Of a stretch of 47,327 nucleotides of DNA, positions 34,115 to 44,591 are shown in pieces. The stretch is from Bacillus norwichensis. Its GTDB lineage: Bacteria; Bacillota; Bacilli; Bacillales; Bacillaceae_C. Below the pieces are notes generated by a model. That model saw nothing but the letters and a program-made list of their open reading frames with translations. It did no database searches and was not told the DNA's origin. Both the position numbers and the translations under genes were made by a program. The stretch spans positions 1-47,327 of the forward strand of contig NZ_JACSPV010000035.1 of NCBI RefSeq assembly GCF_014836955.1, in the 5' to 3' direction. Within the stretch, counting starts at the first letter, position 1; every line of letters starts with the position of its first letter.

Positions 34115-35095
34115 TTAATCCGTAGCAACGTGCAGTTTCTTTCTTAATTTCTCCTCGCTGTATACCCAGCCTGTATATGAAGTGATGATCTCCAAATCAT
34201 CAGTTAGCTTGACGATGGCAACAAATGGGTAATGTCCGTTGCTTCGGTATCTGAGATCAATAAACCGAACTTCGGTATAGTCATCATATTTTTTGATCTC
34301 CCAGCGGTAAACCGGGGAGAAAGAAAGAAAGGCAGAAATATTTTTATCTTTCTTGGCAGCCTGAATCAAGTCTGTATCGGGAATTGGAATCCGCTTGAAC
34401 TTGTCGAAGATGGTTACAGATCTTCTAAAGGCCCTTCCTACATAAAAATGGTCCTTTGTTGTTACGGCAATCCGCCACTGATTGAAGTACATCGTGGATG
34501 CGATGATGATTTTATCTGCATCGGGGACTGTTCTCAATACCGCTGATTTCACCATCTGCTGCATAATATATCGAAGGACATAATATAGGGCGATGATTAC
34601 ATACATGATAAGGAACGTAAAACCCGGGTTGCCCCCTAATAACCAAATGACAATTCCTATTACATGGATACCAAATATATAAGGATCGAATGTATTGATC
34701 ATCCCAAGAGCAACCCATTTTGAAGAGATCGGGCGAAGTGCTTGGGTTCCGTATGCGTTGAAAATATCTACGAAAACATGTAATGAAACGGCAACAAGCG
34801 ACCAAATCCACAAATGGGTTAAGTTCGATCCTGTAAAAATCAAATGTACAAAAATCGCAACAAGAATTGACCAAAGTAATACTGCTGGAAGCGAATGGGT
34901 GATTCCCCTATGATTCCGTATATATACGGCGTTATTTTTGAGTTTTAAAAGAGTGTCTATATCAGGAATTTGCGAGCCGATGATTGCAGCAACGAGCACA
35001 CTCTGAGTATTAACAGTAGTTTCTGCCACAACGGGGTCAAGTGTGGCCAGCCCGCCAATTGCAAATCCCATCACCACGTGAGTAGCTGTGTCCAA
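34115..35095 (-). CDS. yfhP: YfhP, YdjM-like membrane metal-dependent hydrolase
   Basis: A 326-residue membrane protein of the YdjM/DUF457 family. The N-terminal DTATHVVMGFAIGGLA and RNHRGITHSLPAVLLWS carry the conserved His residues thought to bind metal. Four or so helices occupy the first 190 residues, and a soluble C-terminal domain follows (about 195-326). TTG start with GAGGAGG eight bases upstream. In B. subtilis yfhP is divergent from mutY (yfhQ), as here, and has been described as a regulator of its neighbours; that role is from memory and not visible in the sequence. Confidence 0.85.
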   Translation of the reverse strand: MDTATHVVMGFAIGGLATLDPVVAETTVNTQSVLVAAIIGSQIPDIDTLLKLKNNAVYIRNHRGITHSLPAVLLWSILVAIFVHLIFTGSNLTHLWIWSLVAVSLHVFVDIFNAYGTQALRPISSKWVALGMINTFDPYIFGIHVIGIVIWLLGGNPGFTFLIMYVIIALYYVLRYIMQQMVKSAVLRTVPDADKIIIASTMYFNQWRIAVTTKDHFYVGRAFRRSVTIFDKFKRIPIPDTDLIQAAKKDKNISAFLSFSPVYRWEIKKYDDYTEVRFIDLRYRSNGHYPFVAIVKLTDDLEIITSYTGWVYSEEKLRKKLHVATD

Positions 35096-35226
35096 TCTGG
35101 GTCCTCCTCTGTGAAGGGATTGTTGCCTTCTCTTTTGATCATATTTTACCTATGCATGAATTGCAATAGATGAAATATGAATTAATTTCAATAATCATTA
35201 TTCCCGTTAAAAAGGATGAGTAACCT

Positions 35227-36345
35227 GTGAAAAATAGCAGCACGAAACAAAAGATTCAAGATAAGATCGATCGAATGAATAAAGAAGCATTTCAAACCGA
35301 CCTGGTCCATTGGTTTCAAGAGGAGCAGCGCGACCTTCCGTGGAGAAAAAACAATAATCCATATAAAGTGTGGGTTTCTGAAGTCATGTTGCAACAAACA
35401 AGAGTCGATACTGTTATCCCATATTATAACCGCTTTTTGGAAAAGTTTCCAACCATTGAAGCATTTGCGAATGCCGGCGAAGAAGAGATTTTAAAAATCT
35501 GGGAGGGGCTTGGCTACTATTCAAGGGTCCGGAATTTGCACACAGCAGTCAAGGAAGTTGTGGCAGATTATGGCGGAAAAGTTCCTGATTCTAAAGAGGA
35601 GATTTCAAAGCTTAAAGGAGTAGGGCCGTATACTGCTGGCGCGGTACTCAGCATTGCATATGGGAAGCCCATCCCTGCTGTTGATGGAAATGTTATGAGG
35701 GTCTTGTCGCGGATATTGTTGATCACAGATGATATTGCTAAGCCGGCATCCAGGAAAACTTTTGAAATAGCCGGGGAAGGATTAATGTATCACGATAATC
35801 CTTCTTACTTTAATCAAGCTTTAATGGAACTAGGAGCTTTGATTTGCACTCCTACATCTCCAGCATGCCTGTTATGTCCCGTTCGGGAGCATTGCCAGGC
35901 TTTTGAGAAAGGTGTTCAGGATGAATTGCCTGTAAAAACACGAAAGAAAAGTACAAGGCATGAAGATCTTCTTGCTGTTGTCTTGAAAGACAAAGAAGGA
36001 AAAATTTTAATTAATAAACGAAATGAAAAAGGACTTTTAGCCAATTTATGGGAGTTTCCAAATTTGAAGGTCGTTCCGCTTCTTGATAAATGGGAAATCC
36101 TGCAGGATTTTTTATCCACAGAATACTCCATTGACGCTGTCATTGAACAGGAATCTTTTATAGAGGTACAGCATGTATTTACGCATCTGACTTGGAAAAT
36201 TGATGCCCATAGGGGCAAGCTTAAAAGCGGAAATATTGAGGGACATGAGAGCCTGCGATTCGTAACGGAGGAAGAACTAGAGGAGCTTGCGTTTCCTGTT
36301 TCGTATCAAAAAATATGGCGGGCGTACAAGGAACAAACGCAGTAA
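35227..36345 (+). CDS. mutY: A/G-specific adenine glycosylase MutY
   Basis: A 372-residue repair enzyme that removes adenine paired with 8-oxoguanine. Catalytic Glu lies in WVSEVMLQQTRVD, the HhH in LKGVGPYTAGAVLSIAYG with the Asp of AVDGN, and the [4Fe-4S] ligands fit C-x6-C-x2-C-x5-C (CTPTSPACLLCPVREHC). A C-terminal NUDIX-like domain that recognises 8-oxoG spans about 245-365. GTG start with GGATGAG eight bases upstream; ATG 35275 is a later alternative lacking a site. It is divergent from yfhP. Confidence 0.95.
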   Translation: MKNSSTKQKIQDKIDRMNKEAFQTDLVHWFQEEQRDLPWRKNNNPYKVWVSEVMLQQTRVDTVIPYYNRFLEKFPTIEAFANAGEEEILKIWEGLGYYSRVRNLHTAVKEVVADYGGKVPDSKEEISKLKGVGPYTAGAVLSIAYGKPIPAVDGNVMRVLSRILLITDDIAKPASRKTFEIAGEGLMYHDNPSYFNQALMELGALICTPTSPACLLCPVREHCQAFEKGVQDELPVKTRKKSTRHEDLLAVVLKDKEGKILINKRNEKGLLANLWEFPNLKVVPLLDKWEILQDFLSTEYSIDAVIEQESFIEVQHVFTHLTWKIDAHRGKLKSGNIEGHESLRFVTEEELEELAFPVSYQKIWRAYKEQTQ

Positions 36346-36387
36346 CTTTGCACAGGACAGATTCCAATGTAAAATAAGTTAGAGTAA

Positions 36388-37155
<768 letters not shown>

Positions 37156-37321
37156 AATTAATTTCAACAAGATGAGTTGGTTCGTTGGTATGGTTTCTGC
37201 GTTACCCAATGTTGATTTTTTTGAACAACCCTTATGAATACAAGTATGTAAAAAAATTTCAAAAAAGGTTGGATAACTAGTTTCATCTCTGGATACTCTA
37301 AGTTATGTGGAGGTGAGAACT

Positions 37322-37525
37322 GTGGCTAAAAAGCAGAACCAATCTGAAACGAACATACAAAAAGTAAGGCAGCAAAATGCTCAATCAGCTCAAAGCCAAT
37401 CAGGAGCACAAGGCCAATTCGGTACCGAATTTGCTAGTGAAACAGACGCACAGCAGGTAAGACAGAAAAACCAGCAAGCCGAAGCTCGCAAAGGGCAAAA
37501 CGCCGGAAAATCTGGCAATCAGTAA
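37322..37525 (+). CDS. sspE: Gamma-type small acid-soluble spore protein SspE
   Basis: A 67-residue Gln/Asn/Ala-rich protein with the gamma-SASP repeat EFASETDAQQVRQKNQQAEA once in full and a partial copy (TNIQKVRQQNAQSA) before it. B. subtilis SspE is 84 residues with two repeats, so this is a short form. GTG start with GGAGGTGA six bases upstream. It serves as an amino acid store in the spore core. The GPR protease site lies in the EFASET repeat. A strong terminator follows. Confidence 0.9.
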   Translation: MAKKQNQSETNIQKVRQQNAQSAQSQSGAQGQFGTEFASETDAQQVRQKNQQAEARKGQNAGKSGNQ

Positions 37526-37529
37526 CGAT

Positions 37530-37577
37530 AAAAAACGGGAGTCCGCTTTTCAAAGAAGAGCGGACTCCCGTTTTTTC
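37530..37577 (+). terminator. Terminator of sspE
   Basis: An 18-bp perfect stem (AAAAAACGGGAGTCCGCT with its complement) around an 11-base loop, ending in T-run. The remaining gap to 37768 shows no gene. Confidence 0.9.
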
Positions 37578-37768
37578 GTGATAGGCTTCGGTTTTAAAAA
37601 AGTGCGGGAACCGTTATAATAAACATTATCAATTCTTTATATACAAATACATTTGAAATATAGCAGTCAGCCCGGATTTTAAAAAGGACTGCAACCATTT
37701 TTTAAAAGCAGGTATCAGTCAAGTTTAAATCGGGGCGCTTCTGCTTTTCTCAGAAAGTAGGGGAAACG

Positions 37769-38299
37769 ATGGACATTCCCACGGAAGGGACCAATATCCA
37801 GATACAGAGTTATAAACATAATGGACATATCCACCGGATATGGGCAGAAACAAAAATTCTGAAAGCTACAAATCACTTAATTATTGGAGGAAATGATCGG
37901 ACACCAGTGACAGAATCGGACGGAAGAACATGGATTACAAGAGAACCTGCGATTTGTTATTTTCATGCGGATCTCTGGTTTAACATTATCGCAATGATCA
38001 GGGATAATGGCATTTATTATTATTGTAATCTGGGTTCTCCCTATGTTTATGATAAGGGGGCATTGAAGTATATAGATTATGACCTTGATGTCAAGGTTTT
38101 TCCGGATATGACGTTTACGCTTCTGGATGAAGATGAGTATGAACAGAACCGTAAACTGATGGGCTATCCGGATGTTATCGATCATATTTTAAAGAAAAAT
38201 GTGGACAAACTGGTTCGCTGGATCAGGCAGCGTAAAGGTCCTTTTTCTGCAGAATTCATCGATATCTGGTATGACCGTTACCTTACATATTTAAACTAA
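37769..38299 (+). CDS. ygaC: DUF402 nucleoside phosphatase-like protein YgaC
   Basis: A 176-residue UPF0374/DUF402 protein. Characterised relatives (S. aureus NtdP) hydrolyse nucleoside tri- and diphosphates. Motifs include [51 protein letters not shown] and LLDEDEYE, whose Asp/Glu and Arg/His residues form the metal and substrate site. AGGGGAAACG precedes ATG. It is followed 60 bases later by ygaD, as in B. subtilis; ygaB is not recognised here. Confidence 0.9.
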   Translation: MDIPTEGTNIQIQSYKHNGHIHRIWAETKILKATNHLIIGGNDRTPVTESDGRTWITREPAICYFHADLWFNIIAMIRDNGIYYYCNLGSPYVYDKGALKYIDYDLDVKVFPDMTFTLLDEDEYEQNRKLMGYPDVIDHILKKNVDKLVRWIRQRKGPFSAEFIDIWYDRYLTYLN

Positions 38300-38359
38300 G
38301 ATATTCCTGTTGGCATATTTCAACAGGTTTTATTTTTTGCATAATAAGGGAGGAGCCGC

Positions 38360-40105
38360 ATGGGCGTTATTAAAAGATATATGGCGTTTGTAAAGCCATA
38401 TCGTTGGAGAATTATTGGAACATTGTTGATCGGCATCATTAAGTTCGCCATTCCGTTGCTTATTCCTTTTTTAATGAAATATGTCATTGATGATATTATT
38501 TCTGTCAATGATATGAGTGCTGATGAGAAAACTCATAAATTAATCATCACCATGATCATCATGCTGGTTATTTTTGCGGTTATTCGTCCACCAATTGAAT
38601 ATTACAGGCAATACTTTGCTCAATGGACAGCAAGTAAAGTTTTATACGACATTCGTGACCGGTTATTTACACATATTCAAAAACTGAGCTTCAAGTTTTA
38701 TTCTAATACTCGTGCCGGTGAAGTTATATCAAGGGTTATCAACGATGTCGAGTCAACGAAAGATTTTGTTATCACGGGCCTGATGAATTTATGGCTGGAT
38801 GCTGCTACAGTCATCATTGCTATTGGAATTATGTTAACGTTGGATGTCCCACTTACTTTTGTATCATTGGCAGTCTTTCCTTTATACATGATTTCCGTCA
38901 AATATTTTTTCGGGAATTTACGAAAACTTACGCGTGAGAGATCGCAAGCACTTGCGGGCGTCCAAAGCTATTTACACGAGCGCGTTCAGGGCATGCCTGT
39001 GATTAAGAGCTTTGCAATTGAAGATCATGAGCAGGAACAATTTGACAAGAACAACTCAAAGTTTTTGCAAAAGGCGATCAAACATACGAGTTGGACAGCG
39101 AAGGCTTTTGCAGTTGTGAATACGATCACCGATATTGCTCCGTTAATTGTCATTACCTATGCGGCCTACCAGGTTATCCATGGGAATTTGACCATCGGGA
39201 CGATGGTGGCATTTATGGGATATGTCGAGCGTCTTTACAATCCGCTTCGCCGACTTGTGAATTCATCCACTACTCTTACGCAATCAATTGCTTCGATGGA
39301 CAGGGTTTTTGAACTGGCGGATGAAAAGTACGATATTGATGATGCACCGAATGCCATTGAAGTAAAAGAAGTGAAAGGGAATATTCAATTTGATCACGTG
39401 ACATTCGCTTATGATAAAGACGAGAAGTCAGTTTTGAAAAACATCAATCTCGATGTAAAAGAAGGGGAGACAATTGCTCTTGTCGGAATGAGCGGCGGAG
39501 GAAAGTCATCACTTGTCAGCTTGATTCCCCGGTTTTATGATGTGTCGGAAGGAGCCGTCCTGCTTGATGGGACGGATATCCGAAAGTTCAAGGTCAGAAG
39601 TCTTCGCGATAAAATAGGTATGGTTTTGCAGGATAATATTTTATTCAGTGACTCTGTAAGAGAGAATATTTTACTAGGAAAGCCGGACAGCTCAGAGGAA
39701 GAAGTGATTCGCGCTGCCAAGGCGGCAAACGCTCATGATTTCATTATGGAATTGCCGAAAGGGTATGATACCACTGTTGGAGAAAGAGGCGTCAAGTTGT
39801 CCGGAGGTCAAAAGCAACGTGTTGCCATTGCGAGGGTCTTTTTGAAAAATCCTCCTATCCTGATTTTGGATGAGGCTACATCAGCTCTCGATTTGGAAAG
39901 CGAACACCTTATACAGGAAGCGTTGGACGAACTGGCGAAAAACCGGACTACATTTATTATCGCACATAGGTTGTCAACGATTACCCATGCAGATCGAATT
40001 GTACTCATCGAACATGGAGAAATTGTGGAAGTCGGGACACATCAGGAGTTAATGGAAAAACAAGGCCATTATTATGATCTTTTCCAAGTTCAGCAATTAA
40101 ATTAG
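38360..40105 (+). CDS. ygaD: ABC transporter YgaD, fused membrane and ATPase
   Basis: A 581-residue half-transporter expected to act as a homodimer exporter. Six membrane helices occupy about 15-320, and the ATPase domain about 335-575 has Walker [11 protein letters not shown] (Gly where Ser is usual), the signature LSGGQKQR, Walker [14 protein letters not shown] and the switch His in FIIAHRLS. The substrate is unknown; it is multidrug or lipid-like by family. GGGAGGAG lies five bases before ATG. Probably co-transcribed with ygaC, ending at the terminator at 40157-40193. Confidence 0.9.
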   Translation: MGVIKRYMAFVKPYRWRIIGTLLIGIIKFAIPLLIPFLMKYVIDDIISVNDMSADEKTHKLIITMIIMLVIFAVIRPPIEYYRQYFAQWTASKVLYDIRDRLFTHIQKLSFKFYSNTRAGEVISRVINDVESTKDFVITGLMNLWLDAATVIIAIGIMLTLDVPLTFVSLAVFPLYMISVKYFFGNLRKLTRERSQALAGVQSYLHERVQGMPVIKSFAIEDHEQEQFDKNNSKFLQKAIKHTSWTAKAFAVVNTITDIAPLIVITYAAYQVIHGNLTIGTMVAFMGYVERLYNPLRRLVNSSTTLTQSIASMDRVFELADEKYDIDDAPNAIEVKEVKGNIQFDHVTFAYDKDEKSVLKNINLDVKEGETIALVGMSGGGKSSLVSLIPRFYDVSEGAVLLDGTDIRKFKVRSLRDKIGMVLQDNILFSDSVRENILLGKPDSSEEEVIRAAKAANAHDFIMELPKGYDTTVGERGVKLSGGQKQRVAIARVFLKNPPILILDEATSALDLESEHLIQEALDELAKNRTTFIIAHRLSTITHADRIVLIEHGEIVEVGTHQELMEKQGHYYDLFQVQQLN

Positions 40106-40156
40106 GATTGGCGTAGGGAGAAGCTCTTGAACCAAAAGTTTCTGCATATTTAAGTA

Positions 40157-40193
40157 CAAAAACAGCCGCGGATTTTTTCCGAGGCTGTTTTTT
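40157..40193. terminator. Terminator of ygaD
   Basis: AAAACAGCC pairs with GGCTGTTTT, with an inner CGG/CCG element and a six-T tail. Confidence 0.8.
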
Positions 40194-40324
40194 GATTATA
40201 CGAACTGGCATAGACGCTTACGCCAATTTTCCTAGTATGGATGATCAGAGTCTCCTCTAATTATCTAATGCTTGCTGGGGACTAAGCACTTTAACTCATT
40301 TCGTCCGATGTATCCAGACATTTT

Positions 40325-41395
40325 TTATCCGATATCCACTTGGCTTTCATTCTCATGGTATGTCTGAAAAGCCCCGATTAATTTGTCAAGCTGCTCCAAC
40401 TGTTCTTCGTATTCAATAATGGCGGATAGGATCCGCATTAAATGATAGGGTTGGAAGACATCTTCCGGGTCGCTTTTTCGAATTTCGTTTAGAAATAAAT
40501 CACGCAGGTGGTCTCTATCGGTTTCCCCATAAAGAGTATCATCGAGTTCAGCCTCCTGTCGAACTTTTCCTAAATACTTTAATAGCAATTGTTCATGATA
40601 ACTCAAAAGGGAATCGAGTCTCTCCCGTGTTTCTGTCTGTAAGTGTTCCGGAAGTTTATGCAAAATGTTTTCATACTTTCGCTGAAGCTTTAAAATATCA
40701 AAGCTTTTTTGGGTTACCTGAATCATTTGCCTGTAAATGACTAACTTCCGAAGTTTTGCGAAATCTGACTTTTTAAAATAACGCCGCTCTTCTTCATACA
40801 TGGAATAGAGCTGGTTGACTTGGGTGATTCTTTTTTTTATGCTGCCAATATCTTTCTGTAATAACTGATCCTCAGAAGCAAACCTTGTTGTCAACCGAAT
40901 CCATTTTATAATATCCTCAGTGACATCCGAAATACTTTGGAAAAGTTTAGTTTCATATTTAGGCGGCAGAAAGATGAAGTTCACCGCAAAGGCCGAAAGG
41001 ATTCCGATAAATATGCCAAATGTGCGCAACGAGGCAAAGTACAAAAACTGTTCGGCGGGTGCTTCCATTATTACTATAATGGTAACAAGCGCTAGCCTGA
41101 TGGAATTTTCGAGCTTCAACTTCACCATGATGACAATCGCCACGATTGCCGCTAATCCAACAATCAGTAAGTGGCTGCCGAATAGCAGGTGAAAGGTAAT
41201 GGCTAATAGGGCGCCGATAATGTTTCCTTGCACATGCTCAACAACGGATAAATAGGAACGGTATATCGTCGGCTGGATGGCAAAGATGGCAGCGATAGCT
41301 GAAAAGATCGGTGAAGGCAGATTCAGAAGCTGTGTAATATAAAGTGCCAGCGTGATAGCAATTCCCGTTTTTAGCATTCGGGCACCAAGCTTCAT
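40325..41395 (-). CDS. ygaE: FUSC/aromatic acid exporter family protein YgaE
   Basis: A 356-residue membrane protein with about five helices in residues 10-150 (MLKTGIAITLALYITQLL at the start) and a soluble coiled C-terminal half (about 160-350) rich in charged helices. It matches the aromatic-acid exporter family (ArAE/DUF939). Transport function is inferred; no substrate is known. AAAGGAAAT precedes ATG. The divergence from the terminator of ygaD and gsaB upstream follows B. subtilis order. Confidence 0.85.
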   Translation of the reverse strand: MKLGARMLKTGIAITLALYITQLLNLPSPIFSAIAAIFAIQPTIYRSYLSVVEHVQGNIIGALLAITFHLLFGSHLLIVGLAAIVAIVIMVKLKLENSIRLALVTIIVIMEAPAEQFLYFASLRTFGIFIGILSAFAVNFIFLPPKYETKLFQSISDVTEDIIKWIRLTTRFASEDQLLQKDIGSIKKRITQVNQLYSMYEEERRYFKKSDFAKLRKLVIYRQMIQVTQKSFDILKLQRKYENILHKLPEHLQTETRERLDSLLSYHEQLLLKYLGKVRQEAELDDTLYGETDRDHLRDLFLNEIRKSDPEDVFQPYHLMRILSAIIEYEEQLEQLDKLIGAFQTYHENESQVDIG

Positions 41396-41435
41396 ATAAA
41401 TAATTTCCTTTCTATACTTTGGGAATGAGCTTCCC

Positions 41436-42725
41436 TTATTTCATATTTTTAAAAGCTTTCTCCACTGCAGAAATCGTTTCATTCACATCTTCTTCTGTAT
41501 GGGCAGTAGTTAAAAACCAGGCTTCATACTTGGAAGGGGCAATGTTGATTCCTTCATGAAGAAGCAGTTTGAAGAATTTGGCGAACATTTCCCCATCTGT
41601 TGCTTCCGCTTGTTCATAATGGGTTACTTTTTGCTTCGTGAAATAAATGGATAAGGCACCTTTAATACGATTGATGGTGATAGGAATACTGTATTTTTCT
41701 GCTGCTTGTGAAATTCCTTTTTCAAGTATTGCCCCAAGACGATCTAATTCTTCATAAGTCCCATCTTTTTGTAAAACCTCGAGGCAGGCAATTCCTGAAA
41801 GCATAGAAGCAGGATTTCCAGCCATTGTCCCTGCTTGATATGCTGGGCCGAGCGGAGCAACGCCTTCCATAATTTCTTGTTTTCCGCCATAGGCACCAAT
41901 TGGTAAGCCGCCACCGATGATTTTACCAAGAGCTGTCAAATCAGGTGTGACCCCAAGTAAATTTTGTGCACCTCCATACATAAAGCGGAATCCAGTGATG
42001 ACCTCATCATAAATGACAAGTGCCCCGTAATTATGAGCCACTTCGTTCACTTTTTCAAGAAATCCGGGTTGAGGTTCTACCATGCCGAAATTTCCTACAA
42101 TGGGTTCAACGAGCACAGCAGCAATTTCATGTCCCCATTGATCCATTGCTTTTTCAAAGTCTTCTATATGATTGAAGGGAACTGTTATAACCTCTTGAGA
42201 AGTGCTTTTCGTTACTCCAGCAGAATCAGGCATGCCAAGCTGAGAAGGGCCAGATCCTGCCGCCACGAGGACAAGGTCAAAATGACCATGATAACATCCG
42301 GCAAATTTTAATATTTTATCCCGGCCTGTATACGCACGCGCAACTCTGATGGTTGACATGACCGCTTCTGTTCCAGAATTGACAAAACGGATTTTATCCA
42401 TCGACGGAATTGCATCTTTGAGCATTTTAGCAAATTTGACTTCATGCTGTGTTGCAGTTCCGTACAACACGCCTGTTTCTGCAGCACCTTTAATAGCTTC
42501 TGTTACATGCGGATGGGCATGTCCAGTGATGATCGGTCCATAAGCAGCTAAGTAATCGATGTAGCGATTTCCGTCAACGTCGTACATGTAGGCACCTTCC
42601 GCCTTTTCAATTGCTATGGGTGCTCCGCCTCCAACAGCTTTGTATGAACGGGATGGGCTATTTACACCACCTACAATATGGGTGAGTGCTTCTTTATGTA
42701 TGGCCTCTGACTTTGTAAAAATCAT
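41436..42725 (-). CDS. gsaB: Glutamate-1-semialdehyde 2,1-aminomutase (GsaB)
   Basis: A 429-residue PLP enzyme making 5-aminolevulinate for tetrapyrrole synthesis. Landmarks: [56 protein letters not shown] and the Schiff-base lysine in [18 protein letters not shown]. In B. subtilis it is the second (HemL-like) copy, at the same place between ygaE and ygaF. GGAGGAAAA lies about ten bases ahead of ATG. Monocistronic. Confidence 0.93.
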   Translation of the reverse strand: MIFTKSEAIHKEALTHIVGGVNSPSRSYKAVGGGAPIAIEKAEGAYMYDVDGNRYIDYLAAYGPIITGHAHPHVTEAIKGAAETGVLYGTATQHEVKFAKMLKDAIPSMDKIRFVNSGTEAVMSTIRVARAYTGRDKILKFAGCYHGHFDLVLVAAGSGPSQLGMPDSAGVTKSTSQEVITVPFNHIEDFEKAMDQWGHEIAAVLVEPIVGNFGMVEPQPGFLEKVNEVAHNYGALVIYDEVITGFRFMYGGAQNLLGVTPDLTALGKIIGGGLPIGAYGGKQEIMEGVAPLGPAYQAGTMAGNPASMLSGIACLEVLQKDGTYEELDRLGAILEKGISQAAEKYSIPITINRIKGALSIYFTKQKVTHYEQAEATDGEMFAKFFKLLLHEGINIAPSKYEAWFLTTAHTEEDVNETISAVEKAFKNMK

Positions 42726-42852
42726 GTATTGTTTTCCTCCATTTGATGTAAAATACTAGCTTTTATTGTATTATGCCGATGGTTATAGTGCAATTCACAG
42801 GTTCAAGGCTGAGATTTGCTCGCATAGAAATATTAAAATCCACGTATATTGA

Positions 42853-43305
42853 ATGAGGGACAAGAGAAAAGGGCGGTGGCGGCGAGTGTGGTATTTTTTG
42901 TTTTTGGGAGTGCTGGTATGTATTTTTATGGCTTTAAGACTCTTGTTTTTTCCCGCCCGTTTCAAATATAAAGAAGTTTCCTTTGAAAATTTTGTTTTTC
43001 TTGGTCTTACATATGCAGTAATCATGATCGGATTCGGTATTCTTTACCTGATGCTGGATATGAAAGGATTGTATGTATTTAATGATGTTGAGCTGAGAGG
43101 GAGTATAGGCGGCGGTTTTTTAGCCAAATTTGGAACTTCGGTTTATCTGAGTGCCGTTACTCTATTTTCTGTCGGGTTTGGAGACGTTGCCCCTGTTGGT
43201 ATCGGACGGCTTCTTGCTATTATTGAAGCTTTGCTTGGTTATACGATTCCCGCTGCTTTTGTTGTGCGAACCTTTATTGACATTGATCCCTCCCCTAGAA
43301 AATAG
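42853..43305 (+). CDS. Small potassium-channel-like protein
   Basis: A 150-residue membrane protein. Helices at about 11-32 and 48-70, then a pore loop and final helix about 98-140. The filter-like SVGFGD (106-111, within TLFSVGFGDVAPVG) is a variant of the potassium filter TVGYGD. It probably forms a tetramer. No cytoplasmic regulatory domain is present. The start lacks a good ribosome site, so the N-terminus is uncertain, although the first helix is needed. It is inserted between gsaB and bcp, which are neighbours in B. subtilis. Confidence 0.75.
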   Translation: MRDKRKGRWRRVWYFLFLGVLVCIFMALRLLFFPARFKYKEVSFENFVFLGLTYAVIMIGFGILYLMLDMKGLYVFNDVELRGSIGGGFLAKFGTSVYLSAVTLFSVGFGDVAPVGIGRLLAIIEALLGYTIPAAFVVRTFIDIDPSPRK

Positions 43306-43380
43306 CTAATGTCAAAATTTGAATTTTCGCCTGAATTTATGTACGCTAATACAAGATCATATTTAAGGGAGGCGGATTTC

Positions 43381-43854
43381 ATGACAGTAAAAGAAAAAGA
43401 AATGGCACCAGATTTCAAGCTGCCGGCGAGCAATGGTGAAGAAGTTGCATTATCCGACTATCGTGGTAAAAAGAATATTCTTCTTTATTTCTACCCTAAG
43501 GATATGACTCCAGGCTGCACAGTGCAGGCATGTGATTTCAGGGACATGCACGAGGATTTTTCCGACTTGGATGCTGTAGTGTTAGGAATTAGCCCGGATC
43601 CACTTGATAGTCACGATAAATTTATCAAGAAGCATGGTTTACCGTTTTTGCTATTGGCAGACACAGACCATGAAGTGGCTGAGCTGTATGAGGTGTGGAA
43701 ATTGAAGAAAAACTTCGGTAAAGAATATATGGGTATTGAGCGTTCCACTTTTATCATTGACAAGGAAGGAACTTTGGTCAAAGAGTGGAGAAAAGTAACA
43801 GCGAAAGGCCATGCCGAAGAAGCATTGCAGTACATAAAAGAAAATCTTTCTTAA
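43381..43854 (+). CDS. bcp: Thioredoxin-dependent peroxiredoxin Bcp (YgaF)
   Basis: A 157-residue peroxiredoxin of the PrxQ/Bcp class. Peroxidatic C46 and resolving C51 lie in DMTPGCTVQACDFRD; APDFKLPASNGEEV at the start and STFIIDKEGTLVKEWRKV near the end are typical. It reduces hydrogen and organic peroxides. AGGGAGG lies about eight bases before ATG 43381; the longer frame from 43309 has no site. It is next to perR, suggesting oxidative-stress context. A terminator follows. Confidence 0.93.
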   Translation: MTVKEKEMAPDFKLPASNGEEVALSDYRGKKNILLYFYPKDMTPGCTVQACDFRDMHEDFSDLDAVVLGISPDPLDSHDKFIKKHGLPFLLLADTDHEVAELYEVWKLKKNFGKEYMGIERSTFIIDKEGTLVKEWRKVTAKGHAEEALQYIKENLS

Positions 43855-43863
43855 ATGTTTTTC

Positions 43864-43892
43864 AAAAACGATCCATGGTGGATCGTTTTTTG
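43864..43892 (+). terminator. Terminator of bcp
   Basis: AAAAACGATCCA pairs perfectly with TGGATCGTTTTT around a short TGG-like loop, then T's. Confidence 0.85.
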
Positions 43893-43930
43893 TTTAGCTA
43901 TAGGCGCCATCGGCTCGAGGATCAAGTTAC

Positions 43931-43974
43931 GCAGAAGGTTATTTAGGAAGAATGTGCTCCTGCGGCACAGCTTA
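43931..43974. repeat. Dispersed repeat family B, copy B2
   Basis: Shares with 29092-29134 the order TTATTYAGGAAGA, TGTGCTYCTRCGGCACAGCTT. It lies between bcp and the IS605-like relic. The hairpin TGTGC/GCACA is conserved. Confidence 0.55.
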
Positions 43975-44009
43975 TTCAAGGAAGCATTTCACGATGTAAA
44001 TGAAATGAG

Positions 44010-44145
44010 CAGCCTTGCTGTGATGGCTGGGGAACGGCCCCCATGCAGAGCGTTGCCCTATTCGGGGATTGACTCGGTTACGAAGGTGTTCTTAGGAACC
44101 TCCCACTGCAAACAGACTGTAAGGGGCATAAGTGGGAGTAGTTCA
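44010..44145 (+). mobile_element. Possible IS605/TnpB right-end and omegaRNA-like relic
   Basis: The segment ends with GGAACCTCCCACT, a variable loop, AAGTGGGAGTAGTTCA: a 7-bp stem followed by GTTCA. Before it comes ATTGACTCGG and GGTGTTCTTAGGAACC, which can fold as small hairpins. From memory this layout matches the 3' scaffold of TnpB guide RNAs at right ends of IS605-type elements in Bacillaceae. No tnpB or tnpA gene is present. The open frame through it (43855-44220) looks spurious. Confidence 0.45.
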
Positions 44146-44257
44146 ATGAAGAAAAAAGCCTATTTTTGTTTGTTTCCGGCTTTTGTCCATTCCAATTTTC
44201 AAGAAATACATAGCTTATAGTACAGGGCATACCTCCTCAGTTAATATAGACATATTT

Positions 44258-44282
44258 GGATCGCGAAAGCGGTCCTTTTTTA
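44258..44282 (+). terminator. Orphan terminator
   Basis: GGATCGC-GAAA-GCGGTCC followed by T-run. No gene precedes it directly; it may end transcription across the relic at 44010-44145. Confidence 0.6.
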
Positions 44283-44362
44283 TTGCTTAGTAAATAATAA
44301 ACTGCCTAAGAAGTGAATAACAAATTTAGCGTCTTCTACGATATGTCAACTACGGCTACGAC

Positions 44363-44400
44363 ATACAGGAGGTACTGTTGCGTCGCGATTTGAGCCAGCC
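44363..44400. repeat. Dispersed repeat family B, partial copy B3
   Basis: ACAGGAGGTACT, GTCGCGATTTGAGCC match the upstream part of the B1 copy (29029-29081). Between 44290 and 44591 no gene is seen; nearby small hairpins (TATGTC...GACATA at about 44343-44365) add to repeat-like character. Confidence 0.45.
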
Positions 44401-44591
44401 GATCGAGAGTATAAGTCAAATTGCTCTGGTGGAGAGGAGCTTCCTATAAAAATTTGCTTTGCTTGTCTCCGATAAGGTAGGAGCTATTCTTATTTTTAAC
44501 CATAAACTTAAATAAAGCTGTTAAAATATAATTAATACAGAAGAGGGGAAGCCCCTTGCTTGATAGAATGTAATGGGATGGAGGGATTAGA

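Noticed and set aside
37156-37321. SigG promoter of sspE
   Set aside because: TGAATA-like and TGGATA-like hexamers exist, but none has a fitting -10 element at the proper distance.
43855-44220. 121-codon open frame after bcp
   Set aside because: It begins inside the bcp terminator and runs across repeat B2 and the IS605-like relic; no family resemblance.
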